Below are positions 1-8,540 of a stretch of DNA of 64,000 nt, piece after piece. A model generated the notes under the pieces. It made no database searches and was not told where the DNA came from. It worked only from the letters and a program-made list of their open reading frames with translations. The DNA is from Streptomyces gilvus (GTDB taxonomy: Bacteria > Actinomycetota > Actinomycetes > Streptomycetales > Streptomycetaceae), in the NCBI RefSeq assembly GCF_022513565.1, contig NZ_JAKWBE010000023.1, positions 1-64,000 of the forward strand, given 5' to 3'. The translations under genes and the position numbers were made by a program. The stretch's first letter is position 1. Each line of letters opens with the position of its first letter.

Positions 1-1051
1 CGGCGTATGCGGCCGGGAACCCGGTGCGCACGAACCAGGCGAAGATGTCACCGACACCGCTCTGACCGGCCTCATACCCCCACAGGCCCGGCAGGATCCC
101 GCCGTCCACCACCCCGCACATGCCCGGCACCACACCGTGCTGGTCGGAACTCATCACATGACAGGTCGAGGTGCCCATGATGGCGACCATCTGACCCGGT
201 TCCACCGCGACCGCCGCCGGGGCGGTGACATGCGCGTCGACGTTGCCGACACACACCGCGATCCCCTCCGGCAGCCCGGTCCAGGCCGCCGCCTCCGCCG
301 TCAACCCACCCGCCGCATCGCCCAGCTGGCCGATCGGCTGCTCCAGCTTGTCCGTCACGAAGCCCGCGAACTCGGGGTTGAGGGCCTCCAGGTAGCCGCG
401 GGAGGGATAACTCCCCTCCTGATACTGCCCCTTGTAGCCGGCGGTGCAGGCGTTGCGGACATACCTCCCGCACAACCGCCACACGATCCAGTCCGCCGCC
501 TCCACCCACCGCTCCGTGCGCCGGTAGACCTCCGGATCCTCCTCCAGCACCTGCAGCGCCTTGGCGAACTCCCACTCCGAGGAGATCTTCCCGCCATACC
601 GCTCCAGCCACGGCTCCTTGCGCTCGGCGGCCAGCGCGTTGATCCGGTCCGCCTGCCCCTGCGCGGCGTGATGGCGCCACAGCTTGACGTAGGCGTGCGG
701 GCGGGCACCGTACTCCGGCAGCTCGCACAGCGGCGTGCCGTCCGCCAGCACCGGCAACACCGTGCACGCGGTGAAGTCCGTGCCGATGCCCACCACTTGC
801 TCGGGACGGATCCCGGCGGCCGCCAGCGCCGCCGGCACCGCCTCGCGCAGCACGTCGATGTAGTCCGAGGGCACCTGCAGCGCCCAGTCCGGCGGCAGCC
901 GCGTACCGTCCGGCAGCTCACGGTCCAGGACCGCGTGGCCGTACGCGTGCTCCGCCGTCCCCAACTCGGCGCCGTCACGGACCCGGACCACCACAGCGCG
1001 GCCGGACAGGGTACCGAAGTCCACACCCACCACACAGAGTTCTTCAGACAC
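1..1051 (-). CDS. araB: L-ribulokinase AraB (3' end outside window)
   Basis: Carbohydrate kinase of the FGGY family that phosphorylates L-ribulose with ATP in L-arabinose catabolism. The visible 350 residues begin SEELCVVGVDFGTLSGRAVV, a typical FGGY ATP-binding start, and continue with ribulokinase-like segments such as GIGTDFTAC and the Gly-rich MVAIMGTSTCHVM. The C-terminal part (about 200 residues in the family) lies beyond base 1. The start is a GTG preceded by AAAGGTAGG. A strong terminator separates it from the secreted glycosidase gene upstream, so it probably has its own promoter in the 60-bp gap. Its neighbours (GH51, GH93-like, sugar ABC transporter) support an arabinose role over xylulose or glycerol. 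Confidence in the kinase family is very high, and in arabinose specificity high. Confidence 0.9.
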   Translation of the reverse strand, partial: MSEELCVVGVDFGTLSGRAVVVRVRDGAELGTAEHAYGHAVLDRELPDGTRLPPDWALQVPSDYIDVLREAVPAALAAAGIRPEQVVGIGTDFTACTVLPVLADGTPLCELPEYGARPHAYVKLWRHHAAQGQADRINALAAERKEPWLERYGGKISSEWEFAKALQVLEEDPEVYRRTERWVEAADWIVWRLCGRYVRNACTAGYKGQYQEGSYPSRGYLEALNPEFAGFVTDKLEQPIGQLGDAAGGLTAEAAAWTGLPEGIAVCVGNVDAHVTAPAAVAVEPGQMVAIMGTSTCHVMSSDQHGVVPGMCGVVDGGILPGLWGYEAGQSGVGDIFAWFVRTGFPAAYA

Positions 1052-1069
1052 GGCGGGCCTACCTTTCTT

Positions 1070-1099
1070 GTTCGGTATGTCAGTCATGGTTCGGAATGT
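1070..1099. promoter_or_regulatory. Direct repeat in the araB promoter gap
   Basis: Two copies of GTTCGGnATGT lie 19 bp apart, about two helical turns, in the short gap between the terminator and the araB start. They sit where an activator or repressor would bind. The protein is unknown; the LacI regulator of the cluster is one possibility, but the motif does not match the palindromes at its own promoter. Confidence 0.35.
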
Positions 1100-1112
1100 T
1101 GGACAGAAGATC

Positions 1113-1140
1113 GGGGGCCCGGCTGCGAAGCCGGGCCCCT
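1113..1140 (-). terminator. Strong hairpin terminator after the GH93-like gene
   Basis: An 11-bp perfect GC-rich stem (GGGGCCCGGCT and its complement) closes a 4-base loop GCGA, a few bases past the stop codon of the secreted glycosidase gene and before the araB promoter. There is no clear U-tract, as is common in Streptomyces. Confidence 0.8.
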
Positions 1141-1145
1141 GAGGG

Positions 1146-3200
1146 TCAGTTGACCCGTACGACCTGCCACAGTTCGTCATCGGCGCCGGTGTCGGTCGCC
1201 TGGACGATCAGGGCGCCGTTGGCCGTGGAGGCGGAGGCGACGTCCGCGACCAGGCCGCTGGCGGAGTTGACGAGCTTGAAGTAGCCGCTTCCCGCGTCGG
1301 TCAGCGTCCAGTTCTGGGAGTTCGCGCCGGAGGACGCGTTCTGGACGACGGCCGCGCCCGACGAGGTCGAGCCGTTGTTGTCGAGGAACAGACCGCTGTT
1401 GACGTTCTTCACGGTCCACGCCCCGCCGGCGGCGGACTGGAACGTCCACAGCTGGCAGTTGTTGGCGGTGTTCACCCACTGGCCGGCCTGCTTGCCCGTG
1501 GCGGTGGAGGCGCCGGGGATCTCGAAGAACTTGCCGCTGTTCTTGTTGACCAGCCGGTACTGGCCGGTGGACAGGGTGGGCAGGGCGGTCTGGGTGAGGT
1601 TCCAGCGCTGGCAGGCGCAGCCGGTGTCGGACCACTGCCCGGCGGCGGTGCCGACGGTGGTGGAGGCGCTGGGGATCTCCAGGTACTTGCCGCTGATCCG
1701 GTTGGTGGCGGTGAAGCCGCCCGCCGGGTTCGGGGCGATCGCCCACTCGTGGTCGAGGGTGCCGTTGTCGTCCCACTGCAGGACCTTGGCGCCGTTGGCG
1801 GTGGACTGGTTCTGCACGCCCAGGACCTTGCCGCTGGCCACGTTGAAGATCTTGAAGTAGCCGGACGTCTGCTGGACGAACTTCCACTTCTGGTCGCTCG
1901 CGTTGTCGGCGTTCTGCTGGGTGGCGTTGATGCCGTTGGTGGTGGAGCCGCCCGCGATGGCCAGCATGAGGTGGCTGTTGGCGTTGGACATCGTGTAGGT
2001 GGCGCCGTCGGAGATGCCGCCGCCCAGGTCGATCGTGCCGTAGGTGACGGGGTTGAGGCCGGTACTGGTCAGGTGGCCGCCGCTGAGGACCAGCAGGCTG
2101 TGGCCGTCGGAGAGCGGGACCATGCCACGGCTGTAGCCGCCGGGGACGGTGGAGGCGATGCGCGTCCACTGGCCGGAGGCGCCGTTCTGCGTGTTGAGGA
2201 ACAGGTCGGTGGTGCTGTTGGCGCTGACGACGAGGGTGCCGTTGGCGCCGCCGGTCGGCAGCCAGGTGATGTACGGCGAGCTGGTGGGCACGGTGCCGTC
2301 GGTCGCCTTGAGGGCGATGCCGGTCGCCGAGCCGAAGGCCTCGGGGTCGGCGGAGATCTTGTAGTAGACGGCGAAGCCGCCCTCGGGGGCGCCCCAGAAC
2401 TCGTACGTCATCACGTAGCTGCCGTTGGGCAGCTTCGCGACCGTCGGCATGCCCGGGCGGTCGCCGTAGGTCGAGGTGGCGACATCGTTCACCACGGAAC
2501 CCCAGGTCAGGCCGTCCGTGCTGACCTGGTGCACGATCTTCTGGCCGTTGTTGGGGTCGCGCTGGTCGGAGTAGTACACGATCAGCTTGGAGCCGGACAC
2601 CATCAGGAACGGCTCCCACACGGGCGTCTGGCCGTTGGTGGGGTCGGCCTTGCCGCCGGTGGCGATGGTGCTGACGTAGGACCAGCTCACCCCGTGGTCG
2701 GTGCTGGCGTACAGGTCCAGCTCGGTCGTGGACAGGTCGCTCGGGATGGAGTTGCCGGCGGCGAGGATCGTGCCGGCCGGGAAGTTGCCGACGGCGGTGG
2801 GGAGTTCGTACAGGAACGGCTGGTAGCGCATGCCGAAGCCGTTGTGCGTGTCGGTGATGCTGGAGATCTGGGTCCAGCTGTTGCCGTTGTCGGTGCTGCG
2901 GTAGACCGGGAAGACCGGGGTGCCCGAGCTGTACTGCTCGAAGGTGGCGAGCAGGGTGCCGTTGGAGGATCCGCTGTACTGCAGGCGCAGGCCGCGCGGG
3001 TAGAGCGAGCCGGGGGACGGGGTGCCCGACGCGGGGGTGTACATCGTCTGCGAGGCGCGCGAGATCGCGTGGGCCGGGCCGGCGGAGGGGATGAGGAGGG
3101 CGACGGCAGCTGCGAGCAGGGCCAGCAGCACGGTGATCGTCTGGGGTCTGCGGACGGCGGGTGCGGCGCGGTGTACGGCGCCTTCCCTGGTGGTGGACAT
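1146..3200 (-). CDS. Secreted GH93-like exo-arabinanase with two ricin-type lectin domains
   Basis: 684-residue secreted protein. Residues 1-45 form a signal peptide with a hydrophobic core and an AHA cleavage site. Residues about 50-400 are a sialidase/BNR-type beta-propeller (STDNGNSW, STDHGVSW and similar Asp-box motifs). The two acids expected for GH93 exo-1,5-alpha-L-arabinanases appear in WEPF (E196) and YEFWG (E267), spaced like the catalytic pair described for fungal Arb93A. The C-terminal third carries six QxW-type repeats (DQKW, DHEW, CQRW, CQLW, SQNW, DELW), enough for two beta-trefoil (CBM13/RICIN) domains. The frame stays open far upstream, but the start with an adjacent signal peptide is clear. 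Position after a GH51 gene and before araB fits arabinan use. A sialidase-like function is the alternative. Confidence 0.75.
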   Translation of the reverse strand: MSTTREGAVHRAAPAVRRPQTITVLLALLAAAVALLIPSAGPAHAISRASQTMYTPASGTPSPGSLYPRGLRLQYSGSSNGTLLATFEQYSSGTPVFPVYRSTDNGNSWTQISSITDTHNGFGMRYQPFLYELPTAVGNFPAGTILAAGNSIPSDLSTTELDLYASTDHGVSWSYVSTIATGGKADPTNGQTPVWEPFLMVSGSKLIVYYSDQRDPNNGQKIVHQVSTDGLTWGSVVNDVATSTYGDRPGMPTVAKLPNGSYVMTYEFWGAPEGGFAVYYKISADPEAFGSATGIALKATDGTVPTSSPYITWLPTGGANGTLVVSANSTTDLFLNTQNGASGQWTRIASTVPGGYSRGMVPLSDGHSLLVLSGGHLTSTGLNPVTYGTIDLGGGISDGATYTMSNANSHLMLAIAGGSTTNGINATQQNADNASDQKWKFVQQTSGYFKIFNVASGKVLGVQNQSTANGAKVLQWDDNGTLDHEWAIAPNPAGGFTATNRISGKYLEIPSASTTVGTAAGQWSDTGCACQRWNLTQTALPTLSTGQYRLVNKNSGKFFEIPGASTATGKQAGQWVNTANNCQLWTFQSAAGGAWTVKNVNSGLFLDNNGSTSSGAAVVQNASSGANSQNWTLTDAGSGYFKLVNSASGLVADVASASTANGALIVQATDTGADDELWQVVRVN

Positions 3201-3304
3201 GCGGCTCCCAAAGGGTGTCCGGGGAAGAGGGGTGGTGCCTGACCCGCCGCTCCCCGGGGAGGAAGAGCGGGGAGTCGGGAGCGGTGGGTGTCCGAGGGGG
3301 TGGG

Positions 3305-4825
3305 TCAGCCGGCGCGGCGCAGCCGGACGACGTTCCAGGAGACGGGCGAGAGGCTCACGGTGAGCCGTCCGTCGGTGACGGCGCCGGTCTCGGCGGTGTA
3401 GGGCCGGACCCGGTCGGGGTCGTCCTGGGTGTTGGTGGCGCGGATGTCGGGGTCGCTGAGCACGGAGTGCTCCACCGGCGTGTAGCCGGGGAACGCCCGC
3501 AGGTCGAGGGCGAGTTCGACGTTCTCGCCCTGGTGCCGGTTGACGGCGAAGACGGTGAGCTCGTCGGGGCCGTCCGCGCCCTCGATGTGGGTGGCCACGG
3601 CGTCCACGACCGGAACTCCGCCGAATCGTTTCGTCTCGTACAACGGCGCGACCGGCGCCACCCGCAGGACCGTACCGCGGGCGTGCCGGGCGGCCTGGGC
3701 GAAGGGGTGGAAGGTCGTCTGCCGCCAGCTCGGGCCGCCGGCCTCGCTGCGGATCGGGGCGATGACGTTGACGAGCTGGGCGAGGCAGGCGGCGGTGACA
3801 CGGTCGCTGTGCCGCAGCAGGCTGATCAGCAGACCGCCGACCACGACGGCGTCGGCGACGTTGTACTCGTCCTCGATGACGCGCGGGGCGACGGCCCACT
3901 CGGTGGGCTTCTCCGCCGCCTCGAACCGGGAGTTGTACCAGACGTTCCACTCGTCGAAGGAGAGCTGGATCCGCTTCTTGCGGCGCAGCTTGGCCCGGAC
4001 GTGGTCGGCGGTGGCTACCACCGACTCCACGAAGCCGTCCATGTCGACGGCGGAGGCGAGGAAGCTGCCGAGGTCGCCGTCGAGCTCCTCGTAGTAGGCG
4101 TGGCAGGAGATGTAGTCGACCTGGTCGTACGCCTCCTCCAGGACGGTCGCCTCCCAGGCGCCGAACGTCGGCATGGAGGAGCTGGAGCTGCCGCACGCCA
4201 CCAGTTCGAGGTTCGGGTCGATCATGCGCATCGCGCGGCCGGTCTCGGCGGCGAGCCGGCCGTACTCGGCGGCGGTCTTGTGGCCGGTCTGCCAGGGGCC
4301 GTCCATCTCGTTGCCCAGGCACCACATGCGGATGCCGAACGGGTCCCGGGCGCCGTTCTTGACGCGCTGGTCGGACCAGGCGGTGCCGCCGGGGTGGTTG
4401 GCGTACTCCAGCAGGTCGAGGGCCTCCTGGACGCCCCGGGTGCCGAGGTTGAGCGCCATCATGGGCTCGACGCCGGCCTTGCGGGCCCAGGCGGCGAACT
4501 CGTGCAGTCCAAAGGCGTTGGTCTCGGTGCTGTGCCAGGCGAGGTCCAGGCGGGTGGGCCGGTCGGCGACCGGGCCGACGCCGTCCTCCCAGCGGAAGCC
4601 GGAGACGAAGTTGCCGCCGGGATAGCGCACGGTGGTCACGCCCAGCTCGCGCACCAGCTCCAGGACGTCACGGCGCAGACCGTCCTCGTCGGCCTCGGGG
4701 TGGCCGGGTTCGTAGATGCCGGTGTAGACGCAGCGGCCCATGTGCTCGACGAACGAGCCGAAGGTACGGGGGCTCACGTCGGCTACGCGGAAGGCGGGGT
4801 CGACGGTCAGGGAAGCGTGCAGCAT
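3305..4825 (-). CDS. abfA: GH51 alpha-L-arabinofuranosidase
   Basis: 506-residue intracellular retaining glycosidase that removes terminal arabinofuranose from oligosaccharides. The N-terminal FGSFVEHMGRCVYTGIYEP is a GH51 hallmark. The acid/base Glu is E173 in LGNEMDG and the nucleophile is E292 in FDEWNVW. The length matches the family and no signal peptide is present, so it acts on imported oligomers. The start has GGAG eight bases upstream. It lies 56 bp behind the second permease gene on the same strand, so it is probably in the transporter operon. Confidence 0.95.
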   Translation of the reverse strand: MLHASLTVDPAFRVADVSPRTFGSFVEHMGRCVYTGIYEPGHPEADEDGLRRDVLELVRELGVTTVRYPGGNFVSGFRWEDGVGPVADRPTRLDLAWHSTETNAFGLHEFAAWARKAGVEPMMALNLGTRGVQEALDLLEYANHPGGTAWSDQRVKNGARDPFGIRMWCLGNEMDGPWQTGHKTAAEYGRLAAETGRAMRMIDPNLELVACGSSSSSMPTFGAWEATVLEEAYDQVDYISCHAYYEELDGDLGSFLASAVDMDGFVESVVATADHVRAKLRRKKRIQLSFDEWNVWYNSRFEAAEKPTEWAVAPRVIEDEYNVADAVVVGGLLISLLRHSDRVTAACLAQLVNVIAPIRSEAGGPSWRQTTFHPFAQAARHARGTVLRVAPVAPLYETKRFGGVPVVDAVATHIEGADGPDELTVFAVNRHQGENVELALDLRAFPGYTPVEHSVLSDPDIRATNTQDDPDRVRPYTAETGAVTDGRLTVSLSPVSWNVVRLRRAG

Positions 4826-4881
4826 GAAGGGCGCTCCGGGAGGTGCGGGGGAAGGAGGGGGGAACAGGCGGGCTCTTCAGC

Positions 4882-5784
4882 TCACTTGAGGCTTCCGACG
4901 GTCAAGCCGCCGCGCCAGTAGCGCTGGAGGAGGAGGAAGGCGACGATCAGCGGGAGGATCGCCACCAGGGAACCCGCGATGACGAGGGTGAACAGCGCGT
5001 TGGCGCCGGACTGGATCAGCGCTCCCTGGTACCAGGACTGCAGGCCGACGGTGAGCGGGAACAGCTTGTCGTTGTTGAGCATCACCAGCGGCAGGAAGAA
5101 GTTGTTCCAGGTGCCGACCATGGAGAACAGCAGCACCGTGACCAGGGCGGGCTTCAGGGTGGGCAGCGCCACGTTGAACAGCACCCGCAGCTCCCCCGCG
5201 CCGTCCACGCGGGCCGCCTCCAGCAGCTCGTCCGGCAGCGACTCCTGCACGTACACCCGCACCAGGTAGACGCCGAACGGGTTGAGCAGCGAGGGCAGGA
5301 TGACCGCCCACATGGTGTTGGTCAGCGCCACCTTGCTCAGCAGCAGATAGGTGGGGATGGCCAGCGCGGTCGCGGGGACCATGATGGCGCCGAGCAGGCT
5401 GGAGAAGAGCAGGTTGCGGCCGGGGAAGCGGTACTTGGCGAAGGCGTACCCGGCGAAGGTGGCCACCGCCGTCGCGCCGACGCCGCTGACGCCCGCGTAG
5501 ATCGCGGTGTTGCCCATCCAGCGCAGGTACTCGCCGTCGTTGTAGGTGAACAGCTGGCGGAGGTTGTCGAAGAACGAGGCCGGCGAGTGGAACCAGAGGG
5601 CGGCGGTGGAGAACAGCGCGTCGTTGTTCTTGGTGGCCGCGACGACCAGCCACCAGAACGGCAGCAGGAAGTACAGGATCATCGCCACCATCACCGCGTT
5701 GACGGTGACGCGTCCGCGGGCGGCGGAGGTACGGCGGGGCGCCCGGGCGGGGGCGGCGGGGGCGGGGGCTGCGGCGGTCGTCAC
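4882..5784 (-). CDS. Sugar ABC transporter permease (MalG-type)
   Basis: 300-residue inner-membrane subunit of a CUT1-type carbohydrate importer. It has an Ala/Pro-rich cytoplasmic start, about six membrane segments and the EAA loop EAARVDGAGELRVLFNVALP that contacts the ATPase. The GTG start forms a GTGA overlap with the stop of the first permease, so translation is coupled. No ATPase gene is present; Streptomyces CUT1 systems commonly share the ATPase MsiK encoded elsewhere. Confidence 0.92.
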   Translation of the reverse strand: MTTAAAPAPAAPARAPRRTSAARGRVTVNAVMVAMILYFLLPFWWLVVAATKNNDALFSTAALWFHSPASFFDNLRQLFTYNDGEYLRWMGNTAIYAGVSGVGATAVATFAGYAFAKYRFPGRNLLFSSLLGAIMVPATALAIPTYLLLSKVALTNTMWAVILPSLLNPFGVYLVRVYVQESLPDELLEAARVDGAGELRVLFNVALPTLKPALVTVLLFSMVGTWNNFFLPLVMLNNDKLFPLTVGLQSWYQGALIQSGANALFTLVIAGSLVAILPLIVAFLLLQRYWRGGLTVGSLK

Positions 5785-6773
5785 TTCAGTCCGCTCCTTT
5801 TGCGCGTGGCGAACAGGAAGAGGTAGGAGCCGATGAAGACCACCGCTCCGAGCGAGAAGGAGATGGCGGCGGAGTAGTTGAACTCCGAGTACTGGAAGGC
5901 GAGGTTGTAGGCGTAGAGGTTCGGCGTGTAGTCCGGGCTGATCACCGAGGAGGCGGTCGGCTCCAGGACACGCGGTTCGGTGAAGAACTGCAGGGTGCCG
6001 ATGATGGTGAACATCAGGGTGAGGACGATCGCCGAGGACACCATCGGGATCTTGATGCGCAGGGCCGTCTGGATCTGCCCGGCGCCGTCCAGCTTGGCGG
6101 CCTCGTAGACCTCGCGGGGCAGGCCCTGCAGCGCCGCGTACAGGACGATCATGTTGTAGCCGGTCCACTGCCAGGTCACGATGTTGCCGAGCGAGGTCAG
6201 CATCAGGCTGTGCCCCAGCAGGTCGACCTTGCCCATGCCGAGGGCGTGGCTCAGGGTGTTCACCGGGCCGAAGGTCGGGCTGTAGAGGAAGCCCCACATC
6301 AGCGCGCCGATCACGGCGGGCACGGCGTACGGCATGAACAGGGTCATGCGGAAGACCTTGGCGAGCCTGCTGGTGACCTCGTCGATGATCAGCGCACCGA
6401 GCAGCGCCAGCCCGAGCATGAGCGGGATCTGCACCAGGCCGAAGACCGCGACCCGGCGCACACCGGAGAGGAAGTGCGGGTCGGTGAAGGTCTGCTTGTA
6501 GTTGGCGAACCAGCTGAAGTGGTCACCGCCGACCAGGGTGGAGGTCCTCAGGCTCAGCCAGAAGGCGTACGCCAGCGGCGCCACCAGGAAGGCCAGGAAG
6601 AGCAGGGTGAACGGGGTGATCAGCAGCAGTCCCATGCCCCGGTGGCGGGAGCGGGCGGACCGCCCGGGGGAGCGCCGGCCGCTCCTGCCGCCGGCCGTCG
6701 GGGCACCAGCCACCGCGGCGGGGGCGGAACTTGCGGGCGCGAGTGCTGGTCCCTGCTGTCGGAGCAGGCTCAT
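5781..6773 (-). CDS. Sugar ABC transporter permease (MalF-type)
   Basis: 330-residue first permease of the same importer. After an Ala/Gly/Arg-rich N-terminus it shows six membrane spans and the EAA loop EAAKLDGAGQIQTALRIKIP. GTG and ATG starts are adjacent; the ATG is chosen because AAGGAG lies five bases upstream of it and only two from the GTG. It follows the binding-protein gene by 97 bp and overlaps the second permease by four bases. Confidence 0.92.
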   Translation of the reverse strand: MSLLRQQGPALAPASSAPAAVAGAPTAGGRSGRRSPGRSARSRHRGMGLLLITPFTLLFLAFLVAPLAYAFWLSLRTSTLVGGDHFSWFANYKQTFTDPHFLSGVRRVAVFGLVQIPLMLGLALLGALIIDEVTSRLAKVFRMTLFMPYAVPAVIGALMWGFLYSPTFGPVNTLSHALGMGKVDLLGHSLMLTSLGNIVTWQWTGYNMIVLYAALQGLPREVYEAAKLDGAGQIQTALRIKIPMVSSAIVLTLMFTIIGTLQFFTEPRVLEPTASSVISPDYTPNLYAYNLAFQYSEFNYSAAISFSLGAVVFIGSYLFLFATRKRSGLK

Positions 6774-6870
6774 CACATCTCCTTGCGCGTCGTACGGGCC
6801 CCCTCCGACGGCGGACGGATGACGCGTGGGGCGTCGGCGGGGGCGGTGCGGACTCGAGAAACCGGGCCGG

Positions 6871-8220
6871 TTACTTGTTGACCTTGAATCCCTGCTTGGA
6901 CGCGTAGGAGGTCACCTGGCTCTGGACGTCGTCGTTCACCGCGGACCAGTCGGTCTGGCCCTGGATCGCCTTGCCCACCTCGCTGGTGTCGGTGTTGTAG
7001 GCGAAGTCCTGGAACGGGCTCCAGTCGAAGGTGGAGATGCCGTTGGCGGCGGGCACGAACACCGAGTTGATCTGCTGGCCGCCGAAGAAGGCGTACTTCT
7101 TCTGCTTGAAGTAGGCGCCGTTGAGGATCGGGTTGGACAGCGGGAAGAGGTAGGCCTGGTCGATGCCGATCTTCCAGGCGGCCTCGGAGGTGCCGAAGAG
7201 TTCCCGGGCGACCTCGGTGGCCTCCTTGGGGTGCTTGGTCTGGGTGGTCACCGCGAAGCTCGAACCGCCCCAGTCGCCCTGGTCGCTGCCGCCCGCCGTC
7301 CACTGCGGCAGCGGGGCCACGCGCCACTTGCCGGCGGTCTTCTTGGCGACGCTGGAGAGGTAGCCCGGGCCCCAGCCGGCCGCGATGTAGGTGGCGTACT
7401 TGCCGGTGCTCAGGCCGTTGTAGAAGTCCGTGGTGGCGTACGAGGTGGTGTCGACCAGCTTGTTCTTGACCAGGTCGCCCCAGTAGTCGTACACCTTCTT
7501 CGCCCCGGCGTCGTTCAGGTTGACCCCGATGTCCGGCAGCTTGCTCGCCGAGTAGGTGTAGGGGCGGGAGCCGGCCTGCCACATCAGGCCCTGGCGCCAG
7601 CCGGCGGCGGTCTCGTCGCTGCCGAAGTCGGTCAGGTAGGCGTTCGGGTCGGCCTTGTGGAGCTTGACCGCCTCCTGCTTGAACTCCGCCCAGGTGGTCG
7701 GCACCTTCAGGTTGTACTTCTTGAAGAGGTCGGCCCGGTACATCATCGTCATCGGGCCGCCGTCGACCGGTATGGCATAGACGTGGTCGCCGTCGGAGGA
7801 CTGGTTCCAGGCCCAGGACACGTAGTTGCCCTTGTCCGCGTTCGCACCGTACTTGCCCATGTCGAGCAGGCCCTTGGTGAGCTGGATGGTCGGCAGCTCC
7901 TGGAACTCCAGCATGACGACGTCCGGGGCGCCCTGGCCGGCCTTGAGCGCGGTCTTCAGCTTGGTGTACTCGTCCTGGCCGACGCCTGCCTGCACCCAGT
8001 CGACCTGGACGTCCTTGTGGGTCTTGTTGAACTGGTCGACGACCTGCTTGAAGTCCGGGTACCAGGCCCACACCTTGATGTGCACCGGGCCGCTGGACGA
8101 GGATCCCGAGTCGCTGCCGCCGCTGGAGCCGCAGGCCGCGAGGAGCACGGCGGCGAGGGCGGCGGAGGTCGTCGCGACGGCGGTCCGGCGCAGAGAACGG
8201 GGCAGTCTGGTGGACGACAT
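6871..8220 (-). CDS. Sugar ABC transporter substrate-binding lipoprotein
   Basis: 449-residue extracellular solute-binding protein of family 1. It has a twin-Arg-containing n-region (RRTAV), a hydrophobic segment and a lipobox LLAACGSSG, so it is a membrane-anchored lipoprotein. The mature part starts with VHIKVWAWYPDF and includes the typical DVVMLEFQELP segment. A second ATG lies two codons upstream, but AGGAG is seven bases from the chosen one. It is the first gene of the operon and divergent from the LacI-type regulator. From the downstream GH51 and GH93-like genes the ligand is probably an arabino-oligosaccharide. Confidence 0.92.
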   Translation of the reverse strand: MSSTRLPRSLRRTAVATTSAALAAVLLAACGSSGGSDSGSSSSGPVHIKVWAWYPDFKQVVDQFNKTHKDVQVDWVQAGVGQDEYTKLKTALKAGQGAPDVVMLEFQELPTIQLTKGLLDMGKYGANADKGNYVSWAWNQSSDGDHVYAIPVDGGPMTMMYRADLFKKYNLKVPTTWAEFKQEAVKLHKADPNAYLTDFGSDETAAGWRQGLMWQAGSRPYTYSASKLPDIGVNLNDAGAKKVYDYWGDLVKNKLVDTTSYATTDFYNGLSTGKYATYIAAGWGPGYLSSVAKKTAGKWRVAPLPQWTAGGSDQGDWGGSSFAVTTQTKHPKEATEVARELFGTSEAAWKIGIDQAYLFPLSNPILNGAYFKQKKYAFFGGQQINSVFVPAANGISTFDWSPFQDFAYNTDTSEVGKAIQGQTDWSAVNDDVQSQVTSYASKQGFKVNK

Positions 8221-8321
8221 GAGCATTCTCCTGGGTGAGGGTGCCGAGAGGGCAGGAAGAGGGAGGGGATCGGTGAGCGGTATGCGGCGGTACGGGCCGG
8301 AAAAGAGTACGCGGAATCCTC

Positions 8322-8342
8322 ATCTCGAACGCCGTTCGAGAT
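8322..8342. promoter_or_regulatory. 21-bp perfect palindrome upstream of the sugar-uptake operon
   Basis: Arms ATCTCGAAC and GTTCGAGAT flank a 3-bp centre, about 100 bp before the binding-protein start in the divergent promoter region. A perfect 9-bp arm palindrome here is a likely operator. LacI proteins usually prefer an even palindrome with a central CG, so a second regulator may read this one. Confidence 0.55.
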
Positions 8343-8444
8343 TTCGGCCAGAGAACTGGTGGCGGCTCCTACCGGTTGTCCGAGCGCGACAGGGTCGACA
8401 GGAGGCGGTTCCCGATCATCCCTTCGGGTGCCCCTGCTAGGCTC

Positions 8445-8490
8445 TGCAGCGCTGCAAAAGTGTTAACCGAAGGATTGCCACGCTGCAAGA
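8445..8490. promoter_or_regulatory. Candidate LacI-type operator plus repeated half-site
   Basis: TGCAGCGCTGCA is a perfect 12-bp palindrome with a central GC step typical of LacI-family operators. Part of it (GCTGCAAAAG) recurs about 30 bp downstream as GCTGCAAGAG. Both lie within 100 bp of the regulator start, which fits autoregulation and control of the divergent operon. Confidence 0.5.
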
Positions 8491-8540
8491 GCTGGGGCGA
8501 AACTTTCCACAACGACCCCCATCCGGGATGAAGGTGACCT

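Noticed and set aside
1146..4325. 1059-residue open frame covering the GH93-like gene and part of the GH51 gene
   Set aside because: The part beyond base 3200 is antisense-like, low-complexity Arg/Pro sequence over a well-supported GH51 gene; a signal peptide and start codon are present at 3200.
6774..6870. AACCGG-G-CCGGTT after the binding-protein gene as a terminator
   Set aside because: A one-base loop cannot fold as a hairpin, and the permease genes downstream need read-through.
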